Below are positions 10,370 through 21,186 of a stretch of DNA of 64,000 nucleotides, piece after piece. The notes under the pieces were generated by a model that worked only from the letters and a program-made list of their open reading frames with translations, was not told the DNA's origin and did no database searches. The translations under genes were made by a program, and so were the position numbers. The DNA is from Heterobilharzia americana (Eukaryota > Platyhelminthes > Trematoda > Strigeidida > Schistosomatidae), in the NCBI GenBank assembly GCA_944470555.2, contig CALYCZ020000068.1, forward strand, positions 1 through 64,000. Direction: 5' to 3'. Position 1 is the first letter of the stretch. Each line of letters starts with the position of its first letter.

Positions 10370-11468
10370 TAAATGAAGAATATTCTATTCTCAAATCAAG
10401 AATTTAGCACCAGAGAAGCCGGTTTACAGGCACCATGAAATTGATAATTGTGGAGAAATCTCCATCAATTGACCTGTCTCGAATGACATAGAAGGCATCA
10501 CATCAAGGTTTGTCACAATATCAATAGTGAATGCAGGCTGTGAGAAGAACAAGGAAATATCACTTAACAGCACATACACATTTTTTGTGAGTTCCGATCG
10601 TTTCCATTCATCATCCTTTTTACACCATAAAGTGGCACAAAAATCGCACAATGTCCGACATTTGCGTTCCATGTGGCCGAGACGATCAGCCTGGCGGTAT
10701 AGTCCCGTATATCTTCAGATAGACGTTTATTTTAACATATGTTTAAATGCTTATAGTATCATCGGCCGACGAAAACTCACTCCATCACATTCAGGTAACA
10801 GTAAGTGCTGACAAAACCAGGTATGAAAGAACTTGTAGCGTCACACACTTCCCCAAAATCAGTAGCCTAGGGTTTGACGACTTTCGACACCGATGCTGAC
10901 CTTGATAGTTTAACTGGACTCGCTAAGCTGAAGGCACCCGGTCAAGCATCCTCGCCATTTGGCACGCTGTCGTGTTACGTTGCACTGCTCGTATTCGACT
11001 CTCTAGCCAGTTAGTTGGAACGCATCGGTATTTTGGCTTAACCATCCAAATAAACTATTCCATCCGACTACGCTATCATGTTCTTCCTTGGTCTCGTATT
11101 CGTGGGTATATAACGAGTTCGAATAATCAGTGATTGGTCTTTGCGTCTGTCAAGTTCGCACCAGGACAAATCCTAAAAACTAATTGAGGAAGAAATTACC
11201 TTGCACGTTCATCTTACAACACTCAGTTTTAGCTAATAGTTTGTGATTACGTATACTGTAAGTGGATGTTACATATATTGTAATTTCCGGGCTGTGTGAG
11301 TAAATTTGCTCACAAGGTAGTCCATGGTAAAATACAAGATTCATTCTAAGTCGACTCTTCCAGACAGATTCCAGTCCTAATATGTTGCATCTGAAGATGT
11401 AGTCAAGGCTGCAGTCAGCTCCTAGTGTTCTTAATGTAAAGTGGCGCTGTGTTCCTTCTGTCTTTAAT
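10370..11468. repeat. Left arm of 1.1-kb inverted repeat
   Basis: This is the reverse complement of 15968-17066. From 10387 inward the arms read the same wherever I compared them, apart from a one-base difference in a G run (GGG at 10870-10872, two C at 16564-16565). In - orientation the arm holds the last 290 bp of family A ORF2 (11179-11468), a solo gypsy LTR (10834-11176) and the 3' UTR with its ATTT-like tail at 10370. The match stops at 11468, where the right arm runs on into upstream RT sequence. So the left arm is the copy and the right arm is part of the parent element. Confidence 0.92.
10834..11176 (+). repeat. Solo gypsy LTR in left arm (343 bp)
   Basis: Starts TGTAGCGTCACACAC and ends GGACAAATCCTAA, with AACT on both sides (10830-10833 and 11178-11181) as a probable 4-bp target duplication. 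It is the same insertion as the LTR in the right arm, duplicated with the arm. No internal gypsy sequence lies beside it, so it arose by LTR-LTR recombination. Confidence 0.88.
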
Positions 11469-12533
11469 CTGTCACTTATACGAAAGCCACTAGTAACGAG
11501 GACCAGTTTGAGTTATTTGTCTGTACTTTCCAAAAGCAGTTGGCAGTGCTCTGCATGAACTCTCACTCCTCTGGGTCGCATTACCAGACACGAGTAAAGC
11601 CTGATTCGTTGGTCCTGACCAAGTCTGGATACAGCAAGTTCTAAGAGGCGGTCATCAACTTCGGGGATATTCCAGCGGTGATTCGCGAATCACTTTTCTT
11701 CCTGTCATTCCTAAACAATCTTCGGCGCGAAGTTTTGTCGCCCATCCTTTTGTCCACCGATGCAAATGAGGGACCCAAATTCGGAGTTCTTCAAGACTAC
11801 ATACGGCCCCTGGAACTCCGACAGTCAGAATATGACTTGAGTTTTAACCTGGAAATGTACAATGTAATGTAGATCAAGGCCCGAGAAGCAAGGAAGGATG
11901 GATGCAAGTGTAGGTTGAACAACCGTGTCCCACCAAAGTTTCCGCAGAAAAGCATCAAGAGTCCAAATTCTCTGGCGCTCTAAACACTAGCTTCGATCAC
12001 CAGGGGGTGGTAGCTAGGGAGGACATATTTTGCACTCCATGCGCAGCCGCCCTATTGCCTTCACTCCTGGCCTACTTATGGCAGTTTTCGAGTTCTGCAC
12101 ACGAAAGTATCTTGAAGTCTTTAACTCAGTATCGCCCCCGACAGTCAAAAAAACTCCGATCACCTTGGGGATATGCAAAGTTGTGCGACAAAATTGGTCG
12201 TGCGCTTAGGAAAAAGCACGGTGAAGTGAAATAAGGTACCCAAGCCTACTTACTTCAAGATGTCTAAGAAAGAAGCGCGAACACGTTGTGCACTACGATA
12301 TCATCCATCAGAGCAAATTACCGTTCGCCGTACGTCCGAAAGTGGGTTACATTTTACCGTGATTTCTGTCATTTGCCCCGATTCGGTTATTCTGTGTGCT
12401 GTGATGTCTAGTACTGTCTGGAAAGTAGTGCACAAGCCTATATAACATTTGGTTAGCGAAGTCGTTTAGCTTTCAGTGTTGAATAATCCCTAGTTGACGC
12501 AACAGCAGATAAACCAGAATCCACACCTCAACT
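11469..12533. other. Unassigned, between left arm and family A ORF1
   Basis: Moderately GC-rich, with short frames on + at 11678-11872, 12007-12234 and 12260-12445. It may include the 5' UTR of the family A element (before 12534), but I recognise no promoter or protein motif. Confidence 0.3.
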
Positions 12534-13600
12534 ATGAGAAGGAACAAAGCTGAGCGCCTGAAAAAAGGCTGTCTAGATAGAAATTCTGAAACGATTGCTT
12601 CAGGATCCGTCTTTAAATGCAATAAGATAGATGTCTCAACCTGCAGTTTAGATGAAAGAGAAGTTATTTTCCGCGCGTTGATCAATAAAGCCTCGGACAT
12701 TGTCTCCAGAGTGGACACAGGACTCAAGGGAAACCAAAACGACATAGACCATGTTGGGGTTATCTTAGATTGTATTCAAGGGACGCTGGGGAAATTCTTT
12801 CCATTAGTCTGTTTGTTTGGCCAAACTCACGCCTTACCAAGTGACAACCTTCAGTTTAGTAGATTTTACGGCTGTTGAGTTAATAAGGTGGTTAGCATCA
12901 TCTCAACAAGCCTTGGTGTACAACGTACATGAGAGCATGAATTTTGAAGCTGCTAAAAGTAAAGTCCTATCAGCTTGTGGTATGGTAAAAGTACCCTGTG
13001 ATTGTAAGCGTTTGCGCAAAAAGTTTTCACAAAGCAGTTACCCCATTATAACCAATTTTTGACTACACTTGACGCCGAACAATTTATTAGGCTGCAGAAC
13101 AACATTAGAAGTGACCGTAATTCCAAAGAAATTACCATTATGCAAGACGGAACACCGGTTCAACGTAGAGAGCACTTTAATGATGACTTAGTCTTTCCTT
13201 CCACAACTTTAGAGGCACCCGTAAACATAGAAGGAACGCTTGATAGCAAAAAGTGTATAGTTATCCGTCAACATCACCCGGGAAGCAGGTACTTCTGGAC
13301 CTTGATGCGACTTGTCCATTAAACTTGTCTGATCCTGAGAATCTCACTCTTAAGACTAACCACCCTGGTCAAAGTATGGTGAGCATCCCATCAAAGGACA
13401 AACTTTGGGCCAGAAAACCTCAAAGCAAAACTCAGGGATTTAAACCCAGTTCTAATATCAGACAGGGCAATCTTAAGCGCAGTTTGTCTAACACCGGTGA
13501 GGAATATTTCGTTGTCAAAGTGGCCCAACGCAAAAGTGCACTACTAGGCAACATAAACCATTACCATGGAACAAAAAGCTCTTAAATCACAGCTCAAATC
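12534..13600 (+). pseudogene. Family A ORF1 protein remnant
   Basis: Pieces in different frames resemble the nucleic-acid-binding ORF1 of CR1-like LINEs. One reads ALVYNVHES, then SACGM, then CKRLRKKF and YPIITNF at 12890-13060, corresponding to the family pattern NVPE...C.RL.K....PI...F. A basic, serine-rich stretch follows at 13360-13580 (AQRKSALLGNINHYHG near the end). The upstream part (12534-12878) is charged with no clear motif. Frames change near 12820 and 13250. Function in an intact copy would be RNA binding. Confidence 0.5.
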
Positions 13601-13656
13601 TTAATGTCGGATATTATGCCACCACTTATCGCTTTGGCAAACACTTAAAAGGCAAC

Positions 13657-14270
13657 ATGCCACCACCTGGGATTATAAACAATCGTGTGGAGCCTAATCA
13701 TCCCTACCTGAACAAGGTGCCAGGGCACAACCCAAGCGATCACGACCCTGGGACTAGGTGCCTCACCCCCACCGCTAAGTATGTCAATACGATGGGCCTC
13801 GTAAATTTCGGGGTCAGTAAACATTATGTTCGACCCTGGATATCAAGCTCACAGCTCACTGGCACAACGTTGGAGTCATCCGAACTAGTACCCACCGACA
13901 ACGACCTGCAGGCACACTATATGGAAATAAACGTAATGAGATGGGTATAACCGACATGGTAGGTAATTTCATCAGTCAAAGAAACCTATCTGCATCGTTG
14001 TTCATTAACGCACCTTCCCTACCTAAGAAAATACCAGCCCTTAAAACAACAGCTGTAATCGCCAAACCGACGATACTACTTACAACTGAATCATGGTGTC
14101 CATCTAGCATCCTGGGTGCAGACTTATCCATAGATGGATACAAGCTCTACCGCGCTAAAGGTCACAAGCGTGGTGGCGGCTGTCTCATTTATATGTGTAG
14201 CCGCTCCTGTGATAACAATGAAACCTCACCGCCACGCAGGATACATTCCACTCGTATGGTTTTGAAATAA
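13657..14270 (+). pseudogene. Family A APE endonuclease, N-terminal part
   Basis: The frame at 13941-14270 reads TTESWCPSSILGADLSIDGY and then KGHKRGGGCLIYMCS. These are the catalytic TE(S/T)W motif of apurinic-type LINE endonucleases and the following GGGC.IY block. The C-terminal half with the SDH motif is absent: a palindromic repeat starts at 14298, and RT-linker sequence resumes after it. The endonuclease would have nicked the target DNA. Confidence 0.7.
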
Positions 14271-14297
14271 TGGGAATATTTGTAGCTCGAGTGGATA

Positions 14298-14478
14298 GTC
14301 TTGGTTGTATTGTGTTCTCTGAGCTGGGTTGTTTAATCGTGAAGCTTTTATCGTCTTGCTAGACGACATCATCAGAATTGACTTCAGTATGAAGTTGGTG
14401 CCAATGATGTCGTCTAGCAAGACGATAAAAGCTTCACGATTAAACAACCCAGATCAGAGAACACAATACAACCAAGAC
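14298..14478. repeat. Near-perfect palindrome, 75-bp arms with 31-bp loop
   Basis: 14298-14372 and 14404-14478 are reverse complements with one difference seen (GAGCTGG against the arm reading CCAGATC). Both arms contain GACGATAAAAGC or its complement. It lies where the distal endonuclease should be. It could form a long hairpin. It resembles a foldback or MITE-like insertion, or the scar of an inverted duplication of flanking sequence. Confidence 0.9.
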
Positions 14479-14489
14479 ATTCCACCCAT

Positions 14490-16255
14490 ATACCGCAGAA
14501 AGCTCAGGCGGCTTTCGAATTCTGAGCACCTCACTTAGGATTTCTCCTCGCTGGACGCGGTCTGTGATACCCTGGAATTAGTCAGAAGCTTACGCGGACG
14601 AAAGGCTCGAAATTATGGGTTAAGAGACCTTAGAACTAGCTCCAAGGTATACAGTCTAACGTCACTCCTAAAGAAATGCTTTCAAACAACAAGAGGTACA
14701 CGGTACTTGCCTCATAACGAGGTAGTCTGCTGCGAATTAGTCATGATTTATGAACTACTTAGTAACTGGCTATGAAGTTTCAGTTGTGAGGCACATGCTC
14801 TTATCGGTAGGATGCCACTCTACAGCATCCATTTTGTGACTGCGGAATTTACCTTCAGAAATATGGCTGAAGCCATCAGAAGCCTGAGGCCTATAAAACG
14901 AATGGGAATAGACGGCCTCGATTCAATAGCCCTGAGGGATAGTGGACAGGACCTTCCCTTGATCTGGTTTAAGTTGTTCACTCCCTCGATGGAAAATGGA
15001 GTGCATCCAACTGGACGGAAAGCTGGATTTATAGTTCCGCACTACGCACCTGGGTTAAGGATAGTGTCAGCAACCACAGTCCCGTTAATATAGCCCCAGT
15101 CCCATCACGAATTATGGAGAAAGTTGTAAAACATAGTATGTCTGAATTCCTGCTTGCAGAAGATTTTATGACAAAATCTAGGCACGCCCTCGTGTAAAAC
15201 GGATCATACATTACGCGTCATTTTGGTCTCTTCAGCCTCATTACCAGTAGTGTGAGGCACGCAAAATAGTCCTTGGACTTTAATTAGATACATCGAAGAT
15301 ATTTGGTGTGGTTTTGCGCGATATACTGTCCGAAAATTTGAACGCATTAAGTATTAGCAACCCCCTTCTAAGCTGGTTAAAATCAATTCTGAGTAATCGG
15401 ACTCAAATAACAAAAACCAGCCCAGCTCGGTCTACTCTAAGATGCATCACAAGTGGAGTTGTGCAAGGTAGTGTTCTCAGGCATCTTATATTTATTATCT
15501 GCATTGACGGTGTTTGCAACTGCTTTGCGGCGGGAGACGCTGTTATAAGTGCCGACGACCTAAAAGTCGTTTCCCTTGTAATGGTCATGTGCGAGGTGGC
15601 ATTTGACTTTTATTCGACATGAACCAGAAAAGCTTTCTCCTTGGTGTGATGACGCCTCTCTATATTTCAGCATCAACAACTGCTGATGGATCTGCATTGG
15701 TAACAGTAGCCTTGACCTGATACTTGAAGTATCTGGACAACCGTTAACAAAATTTACTTCTGTCCCAGACGTAGAACTTAGGGATTCCAGTGACTTGAAT
15801 CTTTCTGAGCGCATAGCGTACAGAGAAAGTAGGTCGCGTAGACTCCTAAGGTGCATCATACGTAACTTCAACAGCACCGAAAACAGGGTCCTGCTCTAAA
15901 ACGCGTGCATCCGTCCAGTTCTAGAATGCCGCTCGCTTGTCGTAAGTAGCTTTCGAATAGATGAAAAATTAAAGACAGAAGGAACACAGCGCCACTTTAC
16001 ATTAAGAACACTAGGAGCTGACTGCAGCCTTGACTACATCTTCAGATGCAACATATTAGGACTGGAATCTGTCTGGAAGAGTCGACTTAGAATGAATCTT
16101 GTATTTTACCATGGACTACCTTGTGAGCAAATTTACTCACACAGCCCGGAAATTACAATATATGTAACATCCACTTACAGTATACGTAATCACAAACTAT
16201 TAGCTAAAACTGAGTGTTGTAAGATGAACGTGCAAGGTAATTTCTTCCTCAATTA
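14490..16255 (+). pseudogene. Family A reverse transcriptase and C-terminus
   Basis: Recognisable blocks: AIRSLRPIKRMGIDGLDSI (family KSPG.DGI) near 14880; LFTPSMENGVHPTGRKAGFIVP (W replaced by R); SGVVQGSVL near 15450 (family SGV.QGSVLGP); and ISADDLKVVS with SADD at 15547-15558, where the family has YADD. A C-terminal stretch from 15950 reads RTLGADCSLDYIFRC and SIRNHKLLAKTEC, then stops at 16253. Several stops and frameshifts (for example near 15090, 15200 and 15620) show long decay. The last 288 bp is duplicated in the left arm. Confidence 0.78.
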
Positions 16256-17066
16256 GTTTTTAGGATTTGTCCTGGTGCGAACTTGACAGACGCAAAGACC
16301 AATCACTGATTATTCGAACTCGTTATATACCCACGAATACGAGACCAAGGAAGAACATGATAGCGTAGTCGGATGGAATAGTTTATTTGGATGGTTAAGC
16401 CAAAATACCGATGCGTTCCAACTAACTGGCTAGAGAGTCGAATACGAGCAGTGCAACGTAACACGACAGCGTGCCAAATGGCGAGGATGCTTGACCGGGT
16501 GCCTTCAGCTTAGCGAGTCCAGTTAAACTATCAAGGTCAGCATCGGTGTCGAAAGTCGTCAAACCTAGGCTACTGATTTTGGGGAAGTGTGTGACGCTAC
16601 AAGTTCTTTCATACCTGGTTTTGTCAGCACTTACTGTTACCTGAATGTGATGGAGTGAGTTTTCGTCGGCCGATGATACTATAAGCATTTAAACATATGT
16701 TAAAATAAACGTCTATCTGAAGATATACGGGACTATACCGCCAGGCTGATCGTCTCGGCCACATGGAACGCAAATGTCGGACATTGTGCGATTTTTGTGC
16801 CACTTTATGGTGTAAAAAGGATGATGAATGGAAACGATCGGAACTCACAAAAAATGTGTATGTGCTGTTAAGTGATATTTCCTTGTTCTTCTCACAGCCT
16901 GCATTCACTATTGATATTGTGACAAACCTTGATGTGATGCCTTCTATGTCATTCGAGACAGGTCAATTGATGGAGATTTCTCCACAATTATCAATTTCAT
17001 GGTGCCTGTAAACCGGCTTCTCTGGTGCTAAATTCTTGATTTGAGAATGGAACATTTTTTCATTTA
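15968..17066. repeat. Right arm of 1.1-kb inverted repeat (parent copy)
   Basis: Contiguous with the family A RT upstream, so this arm is in its original context. It contains the end of ORF2, a solo LTR in - orientation and the 3' UTR ending in an ATTTATTTTT tail. Two frames of 82 and 94 codons (16763-17011 on +, 16624-16908 on -) are repeated exactly in the other arm because the DNA is, not because a protein is conserved. Confidence 0.92.
16260..16601 (-). repeat. Solo gypsy LTR in right arm (342 bp)
   Basis: Reverse complement of the LTR at 10834-11176, one base shorter because of the G-run difference. It was inserted just after the ORF2 stop of family A and divides the 3' UTR. AGTT on each side is the complement of the AACT seen around the left copy. 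Confidence 0.88.
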
Positions 17067-17539
17067 TTTTTCCTCACCTGCAGCATAGCAGTCATTCAAT
17101 GGAAGCTATCGTAAGGGCACATCAGACGGTGAATTTTTTCCCCCTATTGGTATGTGCGGTCAGGAGGCTCTCCATTTGTGAAGGTTCCTCTCTCAAAGTA
17201 TGATTATTCAATTTGGATAATTGTGTTATTTTGTTAGGATTATTCACGACGCACTGAGGACACCACCGATGTCATTAGCACACCACTACTTTCTTCTGAC
17301 TTACCACTTATCATCTTTTTGTTTCGATACAGTCACATCTAACTCTTCTTGGTTAACTAAACCTACGCTGTCGACTTTCGTCCCCCGGAACGTCCCGCAA
17401 ACCTTTCTCATTATCTAGATAGTCTCACTCATGCGAATATGCAGATAGGATTCACGAAAATCCCTCAATCTTCCAAGCGACACATTGCTTTCTCACCAAC
17501 TCTACCCACAAGTACCATATGCTTGACTACAAAAGACAC
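17067..17539. other. Unassigned, possibly 5' part of the next RT element
   Basis: A weak + strand reading near 17220-17340 recalls the end of a LINE endonuclease, but no catalytic motif can be seen. I do not assign it. Confidence 0.25.
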
Positions 17540-19036
17540 TCGGCTGACCAGGGCTAAAGCAGTAAGGTAGGAGAGACTTTCGTGCACACTATAGTGGCAG
17601 AACGAAATAAGACGATCTAATTGACCTCATGATCCCAGTTTCATATACTTGCACTACTTAGGTCGGGTGTCGTAACAGAGCTAAGTGGACAAAAAAGACT
17701 TCTACACCAAATTAGAAAGTAAGGCTAGATCAAAACGCAGCCTCGAGATCAAAATGAGACGGCTTAAAATCAGTAGGTAAGTTGCGTCCAACCCATAGAT
17801 ATTGGATATCGAAGAAGTGTTGAATACCATACTATTTCACGCCTAAAGGAAGTAGACCAACAAGGCAGTGAATCTTATCGCAGGTGCTGATGGGGCGTAC
17901 TAAGCAATCTAGAGATAGCTGAGATTCTGCGCTTATGCCTTCAAGCTCAACTTGGTGCTTACACCAAATATACGCTGATTATATACGACATTGACAAGAC
18001 AATAAATAATGAACACCTCTGTCACACCCCAATAACAGACTAAAAGGTATCGGTGAAAGTACCCAGGCTGGGTCGAGGTAAGCCCTGCGGTTGCGGTAAT
18101 CTGAAACCGGCCTCCTGAAATGCTGCTCCGGGGTGCTTACAAAACCAATCTGCAACCTCTTCTGGCATTCACCAGAGTTATGCAAACTCCCCAACGAACG
18201 GAAGTCTGCCATATTGTTCCCTGTCTTCGGGGGAATATATAGAAAGGCTCTGGTAGCTACGGACTAATGGCCACCTTCCCCATGCCGTCGAAAGTGTTAG
18301 AAAGGCTGATAGCCGACGAGGTCTGGGAATTCCTTGCCAGGGTAAATAACGCTCATAACACTCGGCATGGCTCTCGAAGTGGTCGTTCATGGACCACCAA
18401 CTTGCCAACTGCCTGGGACGACTGAACACTTGGCTGGGACAACAGGAAACCGGTACGTGCTGTTTTTCTCAACCTAGCTGAAGCATCTGACAGTGTTTCA
18501 GTTACGGTCCTGCTCCACAAGATCATATCAGCCCATTTAAGTGAACCCCTATCTTCCAATGAGTACTTGGAATGTAGGTATTCCGCACCGAGGTAAACAG
18601 AATACGATCGGAGTGGAGGCCGTTGAAGTCAGAAGTATCTCAGAGGGCAGCCCCAAGACAACTTCTGTTCTCCTGCCTGTAAGTAACCTGTCACGCCAAA
18701 TCCCCTCATTCATCCTCGTTTTTGCTGATGGCTTTGAAATTTGGAGAGTAGTAAACAAAGAAGTCAGCTGCATGGTACTGCAAAACGACCTGCAGCGATT
18801 TGAACTCTGGTCGTCGAAAAATGGTTCGAGCTTCAACCTGTGAAGCGGAAAGTAGTACACATCAGTACCTATGCAGCGAATACGGCCTGCTTTCAATACG
18901 CGTTGGGCAGTCGTGCTATTACCAAGGTATCCACAGAATAAGATTTAGGGGTCAACTTCTCCAGCACCTTGAGCACCAGCCCCCACTACAAATTCATAGC
19001 AACCAGAAAGAACGCCACGTCGCACTTTCTGAGTAG
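17540..19036 (+). pseudogene. Second CR1-like RT fragment, heavily decayed
   Basis: On + one frame reads NLQPLLAFTRVMQTPQRTEV, then SYGLMATFPMPSKVLERLIADE and ARVNNAHNTRHGSRSGRSWT, the RT block around motif 2 (NYRPIS....K.LER.I...H.F..GRS). A later frame (18541-18843) reads ISEGSPKTTSVLLPVSNLSR, then SFILVFADGFEIWRVV; FADG at 18721-18732 replaces FADD. The remainder to 19036 is thumb-like. Stops and frameshifts are frequent. It is a different lineage from family A by sequence. Its debris runs to within a few hundred bp of TMEM17. Confidence 0.6.
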
Positions 19037-19552
19037 ACAGATTTTCGCCCTCATCCCTGAACTGCTTCTCTCAGTTTCCAAATCCTACTTACCAATGCAC
19101 CTGGACACCTTCAATACCTTTGCCCCCTCCCCCCAACACTAAACAGAGATGCTTCTTTCGCAACTAGATCCGTGCTATACACACTTACCCCTCGGGTAAT
19201 TCCTGCATACGTTTCCTCACTATCTTGCTATTCCTACACGGGAGGGAGTCAGACAAATTCCTGATCTTCCTAGTAACCGGTAGATCCCTAATCCTTCTAC
19301 AAATTGCAATTTACTAACCTACAAAACATCCGCCTCACAGTAGCTAAAGAAACAGAGCATGAGACATTTCCTCACCTAACGCAAAAGCAACCTGAACAAA
19401 TAGAACAAAGCCCTAGAAACTAGACTCCATGGATCAATGGCTAACAGTTCTCTACTTTTGCACTATCAATGTTGGATGTAGCTGAAGACATTGAAGGATG
19501 TATTGTTTGTGGTCTTCGCTACGAAGTTTGTTGCACATTCAATTTTCTTACT
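19037..19552. other. Presumed 5' flank of TMEM17
   Basis: RT debris may extend to about 19430. An in-frame ATG at 19469 lies 28 codons upstream of the chosen TMEM17 start with no stop between. This region should hold the promoter and 5' UTR, but I see no clear core-promoter element. Confidence 0.35.
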
Positions 19553-20263
19553 ATGTCAAGTAAAGTTAGAGGCGCTGTTAAGTCAGTAGTCGATTACATG
19601 TTCCTGAGCAGAAGTGAACATGGGGTTCTCTACTCGAAAAATAAGCACAAAGGTATTGTTGTAATTGCTGTATTGACATAGATTCGAAACATTCTGCAGA
19701 CTATGAATATGTAACAAACCTTCCTTTGCAAATGGCATTCTATTTTAACAGCTTGTATGCACCCTTTTGGTTCCTGGGTACATTGATGACACTTGTGATA
19801 GAGGTAAATCACTGAAGATTATGGTATCGTTATCTAGTGATTGTTCAGTTTGCATATTTGGACCCAGTTTATAAAGTGATCACTACATCCATATTTGCTT
19901 TGTATTCTGTATTGGAAGGACTTCGACTTTATCTCGGTTATGCCGGCAATTTGATGGAATTGGTATTTTGTTATTAAATTTGTTTCAGTTCCTAAGGTTC
20001 CTGAATTAGCTGGATCTTGGTTACTGACTGTTTTAATTCAGCTTCCAGCTATTTCTTTCCTGCTGTTCAATCCACATATGATATTGTCATCATTTGAGAG
20101 GACTGTTCACATCATTGAGTTCATATTCATAATCTTTGAGTCCGTAGTTGGATTTTTCGTCCTAAAACTTATGGTTCAAATACAAGCTATAAAGTTCCAT
20201 GCGCATTTGCGTTCTCGTAGAAATGAAGCATTTGAGAACAAGTCTTTTGAATATCAGTTGTAA
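19553..20263 (+). CDS. TMEM17: TMEM17 orthologue, transition-zone transmembrane protein (4 exons)
   Basis: Exons 19553-19652, 19700-19803, 19849-19962 and 19997-20263 join to a 194-residue protein, close to the roughly 200 residues of vertebrate TMEM17. Introns are 47, 45 and 34 bp, all GT-AG, in phases 1, 0 and 0; such mini-introns are typical of schistosomes. Conserved blocks include LPLQMAFYFN at the start of the first membrane helix, GLRLYLGYAGNL, VPELAGSWLL, QLP.....LLFN and ERTVHIIEF, in the family's order; four hydrophobic helices are visible. TMEM17 acts with MKS/B9-complex proteins at the ciliary transition zone, controlling what enters the cilium; in flukes, cilia occur in larvae, flame cells and sperm. 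The start at 19553 is chosen because KVRGAVKSVV lines up with the family N-terminus; 19469 is an alternative. The frame is clean, so it is probably functional. Confidence 0.9.
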
Positions 20264-21186
20264 ACTTTCATGATAACTTTTTTCATTCTATACTTACAAT
20301 GTATTTTGTACACACATGATCATTAAATAATCCATTCAAGTAGTGAGTATTTCTTGTGAATATTCAGATAAGGACCTTACTACATAGAATTTTCAGAATT
20401 TGGCTTTTCGGTTAGAGAGAAGACTCTACAAGTGGGCTTTATTTGACCATTTAGTGCATTTTTATTGTCTTGGATGCTGTTCAAGTATCGTTTTACGTAT
20501 AAAGAAATACCAAAATATAGCTGTAACCTGCCTTATGATAAAGAAAAGTCACACTTCGTCAAGGCAAGTTAATGAAAAGTATGGGTTACTTGGTCATAAA
20601 AATCAGTTAACTGATCAAACTTTATTTCGAATATGAATAAGAAAGCATTCGTTGCTGCATGTTTCAAACGAAGAGTTCCAGGCGGTAACAACCTTACAAA
20701 AATTAGTAGTTAACTAAACATTTATTGACTGAAGCATTATTAACTTTCTTCTGACTTCCTACCGAAATGTCATCTACAAAACTCAAATAAGTGAAAACAT
20801 ATCATACCTTCATTAGTTATAAATGAATGTAACTGTTCTGATCAAATTGTCGTATGTTCCTCTTTGTTGAAAAAAGAATAATTTCAACTCATTTATGAAC
20901 AAGATTTATAGTCTTGTCACTTTGTTTGATTTCGTTTTACTAGTTCTTAGAATCTGAAGTCTTTTCCTGGGCACAAAGTGAGTACTTTTTACAGCTTTAA
21001 AGCACTGTCGTGACATACAGTGCTAAATATCCCATCGAATAAGCGCAGGTGAACGTTTAAGGCTGGTTTGTTTGTGTTACTGATGTCTAACACTAGCCGT
21101 GCTTAAATCAATCTACGCTAGTATCCAACTAACCAGTACCTTACCTACATGTAAGTACTACTAACAAAAGGCAAATCAGAAAACAT
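20264..21186. other. TMEM17 3' flank, otherwise unassigned
   Basis: AT-rich. A 78-codon frame at 20400-20636 (+) has no recognisable feature and no conserved splice context. Confidence 0.35.
20322..20327 (+). promoter_or_regulatory. Candidate polyadenylation signal of TMEM17
   Basis: ATTAAA lies 59 bp after the TMEM17 stop codon, overlapping AAATAAT. It is the first good hexamer downstream. Assigned by position only. Confidence 0.45.

Larger units (their letters stand above)
12534..16255 (+). mobile_element. CR1-like non-LTR retrotransposon, family A, degenerate
   Basis: In order on +: ORF1-like coding debris (12534-13600), an APE-type endonuclease start (13657-14270), a 75-bp-arm palindrome where the endonuclease C-terminus should be, then RT (14490-15900) and the C-terminal region ending at a TAG at 16253-16255. 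The 3' UTR follows but is split by a solo LTR (16260-16601). Multiple stops and frameshifts are present throughout. The order EN-RT with a CR1-like C-terminus (SIRNHKLLAKTEC) supports a schistosome CR1/Perere-type LINE. Confidence 0.8.

Noticed and set aside
11469..15967. A DNA transposon with 1.1-kb terminal inverted repeats
   Set aside because: The right arm is continuous with LINE coding sequence and both arms contain the LINE 3' tail at the outer ends; no transposase lies between. The arms are better explained as two copies of a LINE 3' end.
16624..17011. Frames of 82 and 94 codons identical in both inverted arms
   Set aside because: They overlap on opposite strands within a LINE 3' UTR; the conservation is of the recent DNA duplication.
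19469..19552. An upstream in-frame ATG as the TMEM17 start
   Set aside because: It would add 28 Cys-rich residues not matching the family N-terminus. It cannot be excluded without transcript data, but 19553 fits better.
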